Source of the DNA: Isoetes taiwanensis | Taxonomy: Eukaryota; Streptophyta; Lycopodiopsida; Isoetales; Isoetaceae | Direction of reading: 5' to 3' | Assembly (NCBI GenBank): GCA_021234155.1 | Contig: JAJEKV010000085.1 | Span: 1,806,896 to 1,870,895, forward strand | DNA: 64,000 nt | Shown: positions 32,537-44,506 of the stretch, piece after piece | Position numbering within the stretch: the first letter of the stretch is position 1 | Layout of the letters: each line of letters starts with the position of its first letter | Position numbers and translations under genes: made by a program | The notes under the pieces: model-generated | Databases searched by the model: none | What the model was told of the DNA's origin: nothing | Seen by the model: the letters and a program-made list of their open reading frames with translations, nothing else

Positions 32537-32880
32537 TGTTGGGGTGATCACCAGTCACCACAGTCATCACCTGCACCACATTCACCACACTCACCACATT
32601 CACCACTATTGAGGTGATAGTATACCGTATATGGAGTGATATACGCGCATGCACGCGTGCAGGATATTTGCACGTATGCATTGTGGAGCCATCATGAGCA
32701 GGATTATCTGAGCAGAGAAGAACAGAGAGAGAGAAGGACGGTGTATGGAGAGAGTATTTTGTTTGATCTAGCTATGGAGATGAGGATTCTTTGTGTTGTG
32801 CATTGCCTTGATTTGATAGATTGAGCTTGGATTGTTGGGTTTTTCATCCTTCTTGCAAGGTTAGAGTTCAGGCTCTAACA
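32537..32880 (+). repeat. 3' LTR of the Tat-like element
   Basis: Same length and apparently the same sequence as 25777-26120. Confidence 0.93.
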
Positions 32881-32885
32881 TCTGG

Positions 32886-33749
32886 CTTAGCACCAGACAA
32901 AGGACACAGTGGTGAAGTAGGGGGTGGGGTCTTGCACGAGCATAAAAGGCTCCTGAGACTCCTACAGTGGGCTAGGCCTGATAGCCGGTCACGTGGAGGG
33001 CTGGGTATGGGTCTGACACTCCCTGGGTGTAGTGGTGTGACCCGTATGGGGCACCATGCACTTTGAGTAGATTTAGGGTGAGTAAGTCGGGTACGGATGC
33101 GGGGGTCGCTGACGCGGCACATGTCCTCTAGCTCACCCATGGAACCACTGTGATCCTGGAAGGGGACGCTTCCCCGACCTGCCTCATCGGACCAGGTGTC
33201 ATGAACCTGGAGTAGGCTCAAAGGGTGATACCTTGAGACTGCGTCTCCGGAAGGCTATAGCGAAGTCATAGCGTGAATCGACCCATCTGCAAAGTGTGCA
33301 CAGGAGGGGTGGATGGAGTGGACAACCCTAGCCGATGTTCTATGCCAGCCAACGCCATGCCAAGATTCGGTCTGCCGATCTCCTGAGACCCAGCCGTCAG
33401 TCGCTCCCCCACTAGAGCCTGAGCCAGGGTAGAACCTGGGTTTTGGGTGTTTTCTTGGTTTAGACGCATATTCTGTGTTGTTAGTATTTGGATGGATGTG
33501 CCACCCTTTGGGGTGGCTATTTGTATATGATCTATGCGGTGTGCTAACCCTTGTATTCATGCTTCCGCGATTTAGGCGCCCATCGAAGGCGTGGGCCGAA
33601 TGACCCCTCCGTGTCCTTCACCCGAGCGTCTCTACGTAGACGGCTCGGGTTAGATGGAGGGCCCTGCTCATGGCGAGGTGGTCGCCATGGGAGGGGAAAG
33701 TCCCCGTATGTATACGGCCGGGCGCCGTATATATTCAGGGAGCGTCACA
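32886..33749 (+). repeat. 3' LTR of element 1, right part
   Basis: Resumes at CTTAGCACCAGAC, the point where 25776 stopped, and continues to CGTCACA at 33749. It shows scattered differences from 14738-15595. Confidence 0.93.
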
Positions 33750-34471
33750 GCCGAAGTTGCTGAGGAGATGGAGCCAACAAAGCTTTAGATGAGCATGATG
33801 CTGCTAAATGGCCTGGCTGCTGGTAAATATAGCAAAGATTAGAACCTTTAAGCCCAAACTGAAAGCCAAACCTTTTTTTGGAGGTCTTACTCAATTCGAA
33901 GGCCATTTTCTTAGCGTCCCGCAGCCGTTTATCATTATCACATAGATTAAATTCTCCCATTTCATAGCATTCAGCCACTGTTGGACCTTCCCTGTCCCTT
34001 ATCCAAACATAATTTTTCCTACTTGAAATCGAATTGTTACCTTTGTCAATAATAGCCTTGCATGTTGGGTCCAACGTCTTCTGGAGCCGCATATGGCTTT
34101 TCCTCTATCTCGTTCAGAAAATCCCATTGCTTGATGTTTCCGTCGTATTTGAGGGCAGGAGCCCTAGCTTTCTTGCTTTTGCGCTGGATTTCTTCCTGGA
34201 GGGAAGCGACCTTGGTTTCTAGAGCTAGTACGTCCTCGGCTTTAGCACTATTCAAGGCTGCAAACTTGGATTCCATGGCACCACCTAAGCCAGCAATCTT
34301 GGATTCCAGGAGGTTTTCCATAGCTTGCAACCATGCCGGAGATTCTTCATCAGCAGCCACCTTCGTCCTGGAATCCTCTAAAGAACCAGAAGCTTCAGAG
34401 ATAGGCCTCTTTCCCAGCCTGAGAGGGTTACAGAGAAGAGAACTGAGTTGGATGGTAATGGCTAAGCTCAC
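33750..34471 (-). pseudogene. DIRS gag-like protein (5' part)
   Basis: Minus-strand frames 34471-34046 and 34092-33745 overlap across a frameshift near 34080. The first has a helical/coiled part (WLQAMENLLESKIAGLGGAM, LALETKVASLQEEIQRKSK) followed by DGNIKQWDFLNEIEEK. The second ends with a knuckle-like CYIYQQPGHLAASC in which the second Cys is Tyr. The gene continues at 13999 once the chromovirus is removed. A structural (Gag) role is inferred from position and the knuckle. Confidence 0.75.
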
Positions 34472-34735
34472 AACAAAACTGGCAGTGCAGGGCCAAAGAA
34501 CAAGGCTGGCAATAACTCAAAGAAAGCAGAAACTAGGGATTGAATCCAAAAACGAAAAACTGGCCCTAAATTGGGTTGATCAGACAAACTTTTGAAATGA
34601 CGTTGCAAGGAGACCACCGTTTGCAAAAGGACTAAATATAACTTCGAAAAGGCCGTGTATGAAGAGAAGGCCGACACAGAAATGATAACGGAATGCAAAT
34701 AAGAAAAAGAAAAAGGAATAGGTAGCAAGCGGCTT

Positions 34736-34907
34736 GAAACTCCAAGAAGAAGAGATGCACGTTGAGGAGCTGATGAAGGAAATAGACGAGACTAGGGACC
34801 TAAAATAGGGGAGATATCGCAAAGGACAAAATAACTGTCAAGCAACTACCTAGTAGTTCAAGAACTTCATTTACCTTCAATTCCATGAAAATGAAGGTAA
34901 ATGTCAT
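34736..34907. repeat. DIRS repeat A1 (5' end of the element)
   Basis: Direct copy of 8635-8805 with one or two visible differences. It ends at TGAAGGTAAATGTCAT, the likely right border of the element. Confidence 0.85.
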
Positions 34908-35405
34908 ATATTATTTCTTGAAGATGATGATGTTAGTGTTAAATCTATAGCTAAGTCTGAGCATACATTATCCAAGTGACGTATTGCTGAGAGCATACAT
35001 GATCCAAGCCTGCATATTTGGGTGGTCAGGTGTAAACAATTAAGTGCATCATTCCTTCCATCAATTAAAGTGCATCTTTGAATTTCAGATTTGACAACTC
35101 ATACAATGAACCTAATCCTTGAGTTTCCATTTGAACTTGAAGCTATAGTTTGATGACATTGCTTGGTGCCCGAGGTGATGCAAGTAATGCAAGGTATCAG
35201 AGAGTCATTGAACTCAGAAAATGAAGCTAAACATTTTCATCAGTATGTCTGCATGAAGTATTAAATGGCATCTTATATTATAAAGCTTTACCATAAGTGT
35301 TGGACCATGCCCTAATTTAGATGGCTCAGATTATCAGACTGCATCCAAAGGTCAAGATTTATTGCATGACTTCTCACCACTGTGATTGGTTATTGCTTTG
35401 ATCTC
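34908..35405. other. Unassigned flank
   Basis: No gene or repeat recognised between the DIRS border and the polypurine tract. Confidence 0.6.
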
Positions 35406-36892
35406 TTAAGAGGAAAAGGAAAAAGAAAAGGAAAAGGGAGGACAAAAGGGGAAAAGGAAGGGTAAAAAAGCGAAGAGGAAAAGGGAAAAAGGGAAGGGAA
35501 AAAAGGCATGGGAAAAAGGGGAGGGAGGAAAAGGGTGAGGAAAGGGAAAAATAGCATGGGAAAAAAGAAAAAAAATAAGGTAAAAGAAAAGGGGGAGGCA
35601 GGAAAGGGAAGGAAAAAAAGGCAACGGAAAAAGGAAAAGAGGGAAAAGCGAGGAAAGGAGGAAAAGTGAAGGGAAAAAGAGGAAGAGAAAAATGGTGGAG
35701 AGACGAAGAAAGGCATGGAAAAATAAAAAGGGAAAGGAAAAACAAAAAAGGAGGCAGAAAGGGAAAAAGGGAAGGGAAAAAGGGCACGAGAAAACGGGTG
35801 AGAAAAATGGAAAAGAGGAAGAGGGGAAGGGCATGGAAAAAATTTGAAGAGGAAAAGGGTGAGGAAAAGAAAAAAAGAAAGGGAAAAAGAGCAGGGGAAA
35901 GAAAAAAGAAAAGGGCGGATAGGGAAATGGGAAAAGGGGAAGAGGGTGGGAAAGGAGGAAAAGAAGCATGTAAAAAAGATGAGGAAAAAATGAATGGAAA
36001 AAGGTATGGGAAAATAAAAATGAAAAGAGAAATGGAAAAGGAAGGGGGAAAGGAAAGGGAAAAAGGGCACATAGAAAAGGAGAAGGGATGAAAAGGGAAA
36101 GGCAAAGGAAAAAGTGGAGGGAGGGAGGGAAAAAGGGCGCGAGGAAAAGGGAGAGGAAAATGGGAAAGAGGAAAAGGGCACGACAAAAATGGAACAGGCA
36201 AAGAGTGAGGAAAGGAAAAAGGGAAAAGGGTGAGGAAAGAATAGAATAGAATAGAAAGGAGGAAAGAGGCACGTAAAAAAGGTGGAAAAAAAAGGAATGG
36301 TAAAAGGCATGGGAAAAGGGAAAGGAAAAGAGAAAAGGAAAAGGAAGGGGGAAGGGAAAGGGAAAATAGGCATGGAAAAAAAGGAAAAGGGCGGAGAAAG
36401 GATGAAAGGAAGGAAAACGAAAAGAGAGATGGAAATGGGGAAGGAAAAATAAAAAGAGCGCATGAAAAAAGGGAGAGAGAAATGGAAAAATGGAGGGCAT
36501 GGAATAAAGAGGAAGAGGGTGGGAAAAAAAAAGGGGCACATGAAAAAGATAGGAAAAATGAAACAAAAAAGTGCATGGGAAAAGGGAAAGGGAAAGAGAA
36601 AAGGAAAAGGAAGAGGAAAGGGAAAGGGAAAGGGTAAAAGGGCACCAGAAAATTAGGAAGAAGGGGGAAAGACTGAAAAGGGAAAGGAAAAAGTCAATCG
36701 AAAAAAGGGAAAAGGGAAAGGGGAAGGGAATGGAAGGGGAGGGAGAAGGGGGTTAAAAAAAGAAAAACGAGAGAAGGGAAAAAGAAGACGTGTAGGAAAA
36801 ATAAGAAAAAGGGAAAAGAAAAAAAGAAAGTGCGTAAGAGAATGATGAAAAAAGGGAACGCGGGATACATCAAAAGACAAAGGAAAGGGGCA
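35406..36892. repeat. 1.5-kb polypurine (GA-rich) tract
   Basis: The plus strand is almost entirely A and G for nearly 1.5 kb, with rare CAT/GC interruptions recurring roughly every 30-60 bases (GGCATGGGAAAAGGG-type units). The complementary strand is a matching polypyrimidine. Long Phe/Pro/Ser/Leu frames on the minus strand are artefacts of this composition. Confidence 0.95.
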
Positions 36893-39800
36893 GGGTGTCG
36901 AATACACAAAAACCTATTATAGCCCAGCAATGTTGAACTTGGTTTCTATTATATTAGATTTATGAAAAAAAGTCTGAGATGAACAGGTTTCCATCCGCAC
37001 AAGTTCCTAACTTATGCCCAGCAACGCTGGGCACCATTACTAATAACTTAATGGAGTCGTTGACTAGAACCAAAAGATGCGACTTTGGAGAATAATAATA
37101 AGCATGGAGAACTTGGAAACATTATAAATTAAATTTTAACAGTTCTGGGCTGACACAGAAGACTCAAATAGACAAGTTGCTAGATCAATGTGATGGTTTA
37201 AAATCCATAGAGGCTAAATTATATTAGCGTTTACTGCACTAAAAATCTCCTATGTTATTGCCTTCAGTATCACAGTTTTTGGAAGTTTTGACTAAGTGAT
37301 GGTATCTATTGCCTGATGCCATTAAAATATATCATATTTGTCTCATATTCTTGCTTATATTAAAGAATTAACAATCAAAGACTAGTTAATACATGTTTAG
37401 CCAGATTTACATGCATGAAATGGGGCATTGCATTTCAAATGTGCATCTGGCATGTAAGGGTCTGGTATGTTAGTTTTCAAAGTGGTGATTTAGTTGTGCT
37501 GCTAGATTTGATGGCATCTTCTATGATTGATAGCAATATGAATATCTTACACTTAAAGCTACAGAAATACATGCATGATTTGTAAGAACATTAATATTAT
37601 TTCATGTAAGCTCCATATGATAGAGGTTCTTTGTTGTTGCTTACTTTAACTCAGTCTCCTGTAGATATTCATCATGTTTAATCAACAAGCTAGCAAGAGT
37701 CCGATCCAATTTCGTTAATCCACCATTCTGGTGTTACAAAGGTATTTTTGTATCTTTGACAGTATAGGTAGGAGGGTCTCTTATGGTGTTGGGTTTTTGT
37801 TTTTGTTTGTTATGCTCCTACATATAACAATAATTATCAGTATTTATGATCTACGAAGTGGAAACCAGAAGGCTTCTTTATTTTTATGGAAATTCAAGTG
37901 CATGGCATCGAGTTGTGGGCTCCCTATATCTACAAATGGTAATTGAAGTTTTATATCATGAGCGCATAAAGCCTTCAAAGCAGAAAAAATCAAGTGTCCT
38001 CTAGCGTCTTGCCAATTAAATATATACAGATGTTTATTTCCTCGGGCTCAACTGAACGCAATTCCTTTAGCCCGACCTAAGCAAGATTGTAGGTTTTACA
38101 AAGGTTTAGAATCTCCCTTGGTATATTTTATTGTGATTTCTTTATGGAAATCCACATGCATTTCATGGAAGTGTGTACGTCAGGTATACCAAGAACCTAT
38201 CCTTTCATATGCATAAAATGTAGATTTTGCTTAGGAATTTTTTATAGAGACAAGCATTTAGAAAGTCGCACACAGAGGTGTTATGCCCCATCTATGCTAC
38301 TGCCTTCAATAAATTAACATGATTTTCTGATATATAGGAAGCAAACAGAGACAAGATTAATTAAGGATTTTTATTTCAACCATGTTTTAAACAATTTGAT
38401 TTTTTGAACCAGAGTTTGGATTAGGTGTGCATCTACGACCAGTTGGAAGGGCCACACATTGAAGATGTATTAGAGATTTTGAGGAAGTAATGCGAATTGA
38501 CATTTAATGCCTAAGGAATGATAATGATATATGTTGTTCAAGATAATTACGAAAAGCAATTTTTATTTCCATAGGTTTCTTATTCTGGAAGTTTGATTTG
38601 ATTTAGATGTAGATATCAAAATCTTGATATCCATTGTATTGATTGTATGATAAATGCAGAATGTCAAAGCCTGCTAGAAAATTTGAGATGGCATAGCACT
38701 GCTCATGTGAAAAGGGGAATGGAGTACAATGCTTTGTTGTATCAATTTTAGCAACTCCTATAAAGGATTTATTTTTGTATGGCCTTTAGGCATGCCTTGC
38801 ATTCATTTTAGCATCTTGAGCATGCACATTTCCAGTCCCAGGTACACTCGCTCTTCTAAGAGTTTGAATTTGATTGATGTCATTGTTTGGATGTTAGAGA
38901 ACAAAATGCTAAAATAGTGACATCATGGTGAAATCATGGGACTATGCCTCACAATATGTAGGAAGCACATACCTCTCTTAATTGTTGCAAACATTGATCC
39001 TGCAGATATGGTATGGCTTATGCACAAGATGTAAAACACATTCGTATGGCTTATGCACAAAATTGTTGCAGACATTGAAATAGATGCAACATCCATGTCT
39101 TCACATCCAATTGATAGCCATTGAAAGATCATAGCCATACTCTTTTGTAGTTTTGTATGACCAAAGTATCATATGAGTCTTCTATCCACGGTGCAACTTC
39201 ATATTGTTACTTGAAATGAGCATTACATTATTAAAACTTCGCCTTTGGAAGTATGTTGTATGTTGCATTATCACATTACATCTGTACAAATGTTTCTTTT
39301 ACAAAACATAGGAAGCGCATTCTCCTCTCAATATTGCAAACATTGGACCCCTTTTTTCAATGGAATATCCACTCTAAACTTAGGCCAAATGGAAGATCCT
39401 CAACTAGAAGATTGTTGCTAAGCCCTCCAACGCCAATAGTTGCAGTGGAAATGCCAAATTGTTATAGACGAAATACATTTTGTGCTTCATGGTTCCTCCT
39501 AAAATCCTCATGCATATTTTCATGTTCCAAATCTAGCAATAAACAACCATCTTTCAAATTGTTACTAGGCCCGGCAACGCTGGCCACCATAACTAGTAAA
39601 GACATGAAATTAGTTTTCATGTCTTAGCTACGGCAAAAGTCTCTCTATCCTTCCAAAACTTTTGTATCTTAGAGAAGCTGGAATTTGTTAGAAGTCTTGA
39701 AGGGTTTCATATTAGAAAAAATCAAATGTTTTTTAGGATCCATATAGATGTCTGATGTGAGGCGTTGTTTTCGAACAATTATTGATTATTATTGCAAATC

Positions 39801-40039
39801 AACATTGCAAATGGAATTGAAAAACAACATAACATGGTCATACATCGAGGTACAACATCGGGATACATCAGGGTTTTGAACAATGATGAAGGCTCGAGCT
39901 CCGCTAGAGGAGATTGTCCCCAAAAAGTACATATCATGCAAATATGAGAATAGATTGCGGTGCAAAAAAGTTTGAGGGGACAACAAACAAAAGTAAAAAA
40001 TAACAAACTGTAATATATATGTTTAGCTAAGAATGGTCA
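36893..40039. other. Unassigned AT-rich region
   Basis: About 3.1 kb with no supported gene. Short related motifs (CCCAGCAACGCTGGGCACCATTAC at about 37018 and CCCGGCAACGCTGGCCACCAT at about 39569) are the only internal similarity noticed. Confidence 0.5.
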
Positions 40040-40460
40040 GAGATCACTACTACGAAGGATATTCACACATGTGAATGTGGAGAGATTCACATATGTGAAT
40101 ACCCCTTGTCGGACATATGGATACCCCTTTTTCAAGTGGCAAAAGGGTATTCACATATGGGCGATTTACTCACATACAGGGTATTTGCTAGAGCAAATTC
40201 CCCTTTATCCCCCCAGTATTCAATTCAATGTTGAGGTATTCACCAGAGCAAATTCCGCTTTATACCCCTAGTATTCAATTCAATGTTGAGGTATTCACCA
40301 GAGCAAATCCTCCGTATTCAATGTTGAGGATAATTGCATTCGAGAACTTCCCATTTTGAGAGCCAATTAAGTGCGTGATAATGCCACAATAACTCAGTTC
40401 GAGAACCTCCCATTTCGAGAGCCAATAAAATACGTGAGTATGCCAGTGGCCATGAAATTT
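40040..40460. repeat. Short tandem duplications in the upstream region of the protease gene
   Basis: Units of ATTCACATATGTGAAT-type palindromes (40060-40160), a roughly 58-bp GTATTCAATTCAATGTTGAGG unit repeated (40213-40330), and a TTCGAGAACYTCCCATTT unit repeated (about 40338 and 40399). They lie 300-700 bp upstream of the APF1-like start. Confidence 0.7.
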
Positions 40461-40760
40461 CCAACACCCAAATCCTCTATCATTTTTATTTAGTTCACTT
40501 CAACTATCATTAATGGAAACACCATACTAGAGCGTGTTGACCCCACTCCAATGGTCCCATGTGCGACCCAGTCAAGTACCTTGTTCCCCACGACACGACC
40601 TGTTACACGACGTGCTTGGCATCCTTAAGGTCTTCCCCTTTCCCTCCTCTTCGAACCAGAGATTGAGAGTATGCTGCTTAATTTGTAATTTCATTTGATC
40701 TTTAAAGATTGCATCCCAGATTCAATCTCCTAATTCTGACCAGAATTGCTGGCCTACACC

Positions 40761-43177
40761 ATGTCTAGCTTTAACTCGTTGCTGTTTTGCATTATAGCCT
40801 TGTATGTCCCTCCTTGCATTGCAAACTCTTTTAGCTTGAATGTCTTTCACAGGTACTCTGAAAAAGGACAAGAAATTTTCAAGGCACATGGCCAATCATG
40901 GCCCGTAAGAAACACCAAAGGTTTTCATGATCTCCTGTTCCTTCATGACAAAGCTCATCATGGTCGCATGCTTCAATCAAACGATCCACTAATATTTTCA
41001 CAGGGCAACTTGACAGTAGATCTTGGTGTTTATTTTGGATGGTAAGACACCACATCTGCAAATTTCATAGCTTCCCCTCTTAATACTTTGATCTCCATAG
41101 GATCCACTATGCTCTTGTTGACCTGGGAACACCAAATATTACATTTTTGGTAGCGCTCGATACCGGAAGTAACCTCCTTTGGGTGCCTTGTGAATGTCAA
41201 AAATGCTCAACCATAAACCCCAACGACTATCCTAGATTGGTAAGCCACCTTATCCTTTCCCATCACTATTTTAAAAAATGCAAAAATGTCACTGCAATAA
41301 TTTTACTATCCTGTGCCTTGCTACAGAGAGCAATCAAGAACTACTTAAGTGTATACACTCCGTCATCCTCAACGACCAGCAGTCCTGTGAATTGCAGTGA
41401 CAGTCTATGTGAACTAGGCAGACAATGTTCAAGTCCTAATCAACAATGTCCATACAACGTGCAATACCTCGATACTACTGACACATCAGGAGTTCTGGTA
41501 AAGGATGTTATCCATCTAGCTCATGAAAATAATCAAAACAATCGAACGGAAGCTACCATTACATTTGGGTATGCCTATCAATTAAACATTTATTAGAAAT
41601 GTAAGTTACATGATCACACAATATTTTGTGACAGATGCGGACAGGTTCAGAAAGGACTTGACTATGTATTTGATGGTCTCATGGGATTAGGTATGGGACA
41701 AGAATCACTCCCCAGCCTTCTGTCCAAGGCTGGGCTAGCGCAGAACTCCTTTTCAATGTGCTTCAGCAATGAGGATTCTTCGGGAAGAATAATATTTGGA
41801 GATACAGGTCTTCCTGGACAGAAGGCAACGTCATTTGTTAGCAAGTAGGCTGTTCTTATGATTTAGGATTAATTTAAGCTACTATGTCCTCACCATGCTT
41901 TTGACTGTTTGGGACTGGCCTTAAATGCAGTGCCGAATATTTTGTTAGCATTGAGGGAATCCAAGTTGGAGTTGGATATGTACAATCCAAATTTAATGCC
42001 ATCTTTGATACTGGAACGACTTTTACATATTTGCCTGCTGCTATTTATAATGCCGTCACCACTGCAGTGAGTTATGATTCTCTGCTTTCTTACCATTTTT
42101 TTCTAGTTGCTCATTGATTATAACTTTTGCTCTTATAGTTTGATCAGCAGATTCAACGTGAGCGTCTTAATGTATCAACTGATCCACTTTACAACTTTTG
42201 TTATCGTTGGGAGTAAGTTCAATAAATAGCATAAACTTGGGTCACTCGCAAAAAAAAACTTAATTTCAATAGCTGCCTCAAGATAATCATCGCTATCATT
42301 TATCCGCCACGTTTTTCGCAATAATTTGCTGCATAAACAGATGAGTCCCAAGTTGCTTGATTCAGGATAACCAGCTTGGCTAGATAACCAGCTTCTTTAA
42401 GCATAGACAAGGAAGAATAATAAGTTACAAGAATGCAAATAAGGTAAATGTAAAATTATCTTCCAATGGAAATGGTTCCTAATGAAACCATGGGTAGGTC
42501 AAACACAACTACACCACTTGTGCTGAAATTGAACTTCACCGGTGCGGGTGACTATGAGGTATTTGATCCTTATTTATATCTTGCCAACAAACAGGTTAGT
42601 GCTATGCAGAGATTGTGTGCTACATGCATAGGGATTGTCTTATCTGATGAGGTTTGTGTTGTAAGTGCAGGGAACGCTAGTCGCAATATGTTTGGCAGTG
42701 CAGCAGGCAGATACTGTGTCAATAATTGGTCGTATGTATCTTCAAAGCCAGTAAAAAGAGACCACCATAATATGTTTATTTATCAAACTTTTTTTTTTTG
42801 TTTGTGAATCAGAGAACTTCATGAGTGGTTATAGAGTCACATTCAACAGAGAAACTCATATGCTAGGATGGGTAGAATCAGACTGTAAGTACTTTGAAGT
42901 TCGTTTTACTATCCTTGAAGCATATGTCTTAAGCTAAATAAATACCAAACAAGGGAACTAGGATTTACTTGGCTGAATGACAGGCTACAATATGACTAAT
43001 CCGACTCCAAGCACGGAAGCACCACCCCAAAATTCGTCCAATCCACCAGAACCTGGCGCACCAGCCCCTGCATTTTCGGGCCAAAACAAAAGATGGAGAC
43101 CGAATATCTTGCACATCGTACTACCACTGTGTGTCGTTTGGATTTACAACCCTAAAACTTTCAGCAAACAATTATAA
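40761..43177 (+). CDS. APF1-like aspartyl protease (complete, ten exons)
   Basis: A plant A1-family aspartyl endopeptidase of 501 residues. The exons are 40761-41041, 41101-41239, 41327-41568, 41635-41844, 41931-42066, 42139-42212, 42498-42594, 42671-42731, 42813-42884 and 42984-43177. All have GT/AG borders and phases that close exactly. The start is the first ATG giving a signal peptide (SLLFCIIALYVPPCIA). The first catalytic motif is ALDTGSNLLWVPC, with the Cys-rich insert typical of plant members (ECQKCS, CELGRQC). The flap region FGCGQVQKG, second catalytic motif AIFDTGTTFTYLP and IIGQNFMSGY follow. The C-terminus has a Pro-rich linker and a weak hydrophobic stretch (ILHIVLPLCVVWIY). It is a paralogue of the gene at 1-1127 with the same exon phases. 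Confidence 0.93.
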
Positions 43178-43373
43178 CAATTATTCCCAAGAATTGTGCA
43201 AAGTGATGCCACATTGATAGTCAAGGAAGGAGGTACTCTGAAAATTATAGTAAGGTTATTTTGATCTCAATCTATACTCAAAATCAATATGCTGCGTTAT
43301 TTACAATTGCATGTATAATTTGATAAAATAAGCTCGCACTCAATCTCCATTTTGTTTAGTACAGTTGTTCTTA

Positions 43374-43795
43374 GGGCCTTTTTACACGATGTCTTAAAAT
43401 GTGGCTGTCCCATAATATATAAGACATCATTTGTGGCTCCGAAGCAAAAAATAAGACACACAAATATAAGTTGTTTTCACACTACATGGTGTCTTATACA
43501 AATGAGACATTGACAAACACTAGTGTAAAAACCATCACAAAATAAGACCACCTCTTATTTTGAATATGATTGGTCAATAAGTGGTGTCTTATTTTATAGC
43601 GGAGGAAGTCCTCCGGTATAAAATAAGACTCTATTTCACTTACCGAACCTATTCAAACCTACCCAAACCTAAATAAGACGTGTCTTATTTCTAATTAGTG
43701 TGAAACCAACTTCACCCTCTTCTGTTTAAGTGGCATCCTCCTATTGGACACTTCTGAAAACTTTTAAAAATAAGACAGTCATGTGAAAAAGGCCC
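43374..43795. mobile_element. Tourist-like MITE (PIF/Harbinger type)
   Basis: Terminal inverted repeats start GGGCCTTTTTACAC and end GTGAAAAAGGCCC, flanked by TTA duplications (43371-43373 and 43796-43798). It is 422 bp, non-coding, and rich in AAAATAAGAC/GTCTTATTTT. It sits just downstream of the protease gene. Confidence 0.85.
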
Positions 43796-43798
43796 TTA

Positions 43799-44137
43799 AA
43801 GGGCAAGTCTTAGAGTTTTTACAAAGTGAGGCCCTTTTCCCACAGTAGTCGTATTTCTAAAAGTCATATATTTTATCAAATAATGTTTAGTCACCTATTG
43901 TCTTAAAAGAAAAATCACTTCTCCATTATGAAAATAAGACATGTCTTATTTTGGTTCGGAATAGGTTTGGATTGTAAATGGAGTTTTATTTTATTCTCGG
44001 GGATTTCCCCCGCCATAAAATAAGACATCTAGTCTTATTTGAATATATAACTAAAAATAAGACGTGTCTAATTTTTTCATGGTTTTCCACTAGTATTTTA
44101 GTGGTGTCATATTTTATGAATATATAGCACAATAACA
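43799..44137. other. Diverged second MITE-like segment
   Basis: Repeats the AAATAAGACATGTCTTATTT motifs of the neighbouring MITE but has no clean termini. Probably an older relative. Confidence 0.5.
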
Positions 44138-44339
44138 GGGGGGTTTACTTTGTGTTTTTATACGCTTTTCAATATGGTTTTGCTATGATTTAGTTGATGT
44201 AGTCGTTTGACTGTACTAAATAGTATTTCTAGAGTGCAGGGGGCTTCCTTTGTGTTTTTTGTACGCTTTTCAATATGGTTTTGCTATGATTTGGTTGATG
44301 TATTCGTTTGACTGCACTAAATAGTATTTCTAGAGTGCA
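44138..44339. repeat. 100-bp tandem duplication
   Basis: 44138-44237 and 44238-44339 are near-identical. A shorter duplicate of AGAGATTGTRTGGTTGTATG follows at about 44372 and 44418. Confidence 0.85.
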
Positions 44340-44506
44340 TCTTTTCTTGGTCGTTGAATTTTAAAAAAAAAAGAGATTGTATGGTTGTATGTGAATATTA
44401 GATAAAGGCTAAAAAGGAAGAGATTGTGTGGTTGTATGTGAATATTAGATAAATGCTTGGCTGATTTGGTCATGGCGCAGCTCACTGGGGCTAGGGTTTT
44501 GGCGCT

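Larger units (their letters stand above)
25777..32880 (+). mobile_element. Tat/Athila-like Ty3/gypsy element nested in the 3' LTR of element 1
   Basis: The 344-bp LTRs at 25777-26120 and 32537-32880 appear identical on reading. Both start TGTTGGGG and end CTAACA, flanked by TSD TCTGG. The internal region encodes gag, protease, RT, RNase H and integrase in order but with many frame breaks. Integrase sequence (GPINPPSSKGHKYILAATCM, FTKWVEAIPKK) fits the non-chromovirus Tat/Athila branch, and there is no chromodomain. Identical LTRs with broken genes suggest recent mobilisation in trans. A normal polypurine tract is missing before the 3' LTR. Confidence 0.93.
14005..33749 (+). mobile_element. 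Chromovirus-type Ty3/gypsy element with a histone H3 ORF (element 1)
   Basis: The element begins TGTGACG at 14005 and ends CGTCACA at 33749 with TSD GCCGA (14000-14004 and 33750-33754). The order is 5' LTR, Met-tRNA primer site, ORF1 with an H3 core, ORF2, ORF3, gag, protease-RT-RNase H, degraded integrase, chromodomain, polypurine tract, 3' LTR. Without the nested Tat-like element it is about 12.6 kb, long for a chromovirus because of 3.7 kb of extra genes before gag. The LTRs differ by scattered substitutions and a 470-bp deletion in the 3' copy, so the insertion is not recent. Confidence 0.95.
7909..34907 (-). mobile_element. DIRS/Ngaro-type tyrosine-recombinase retroelement, split by a gypsy insertion
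   Basis: On the minus strand the order is repeat A1 (34907-34736), gag (34471-33750, ending at 13953), spacer, RT-RNase H (12670-10655), tyrosine recombinase (10680-8851), repeat B1, repeat A2, and tandem B2 copies. There is no integrase and no methyltransferase. That order with split direct repeats A1-B1-A2-B2 fits the Ngaro/PAT branch better than classic DIRS1 with inverted ends. Removing the chromovirus at 14005-33749 and one GCCGA copy restores the gag frame across the join, which proves the nest. Net length is about 7.3 kb. Frameshifts in gag and RT and a 600-bp insertion in the recombinase show it is inactive. Exact left border is uncertain. Confidence 0.88.

Noticed and set aside
35374-36645. 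Long minus-strand ORFs (up to 423 codons) rich in Phe, Pro, Ser and Leu
   Set aside because: They arise from the polypyrimidine strand of a GA tract, overlap in three frames and have no domain.
40879-41061. Antisense ORFs across the protease gene
   Set aside because: Shadows of the plus-strand exons, short and without domain evidence.
43799-44137. Second complete MITE
   Set aside because: Shares internal motifs with the neighbouring MITE but no inverted ends or target duplication were found.
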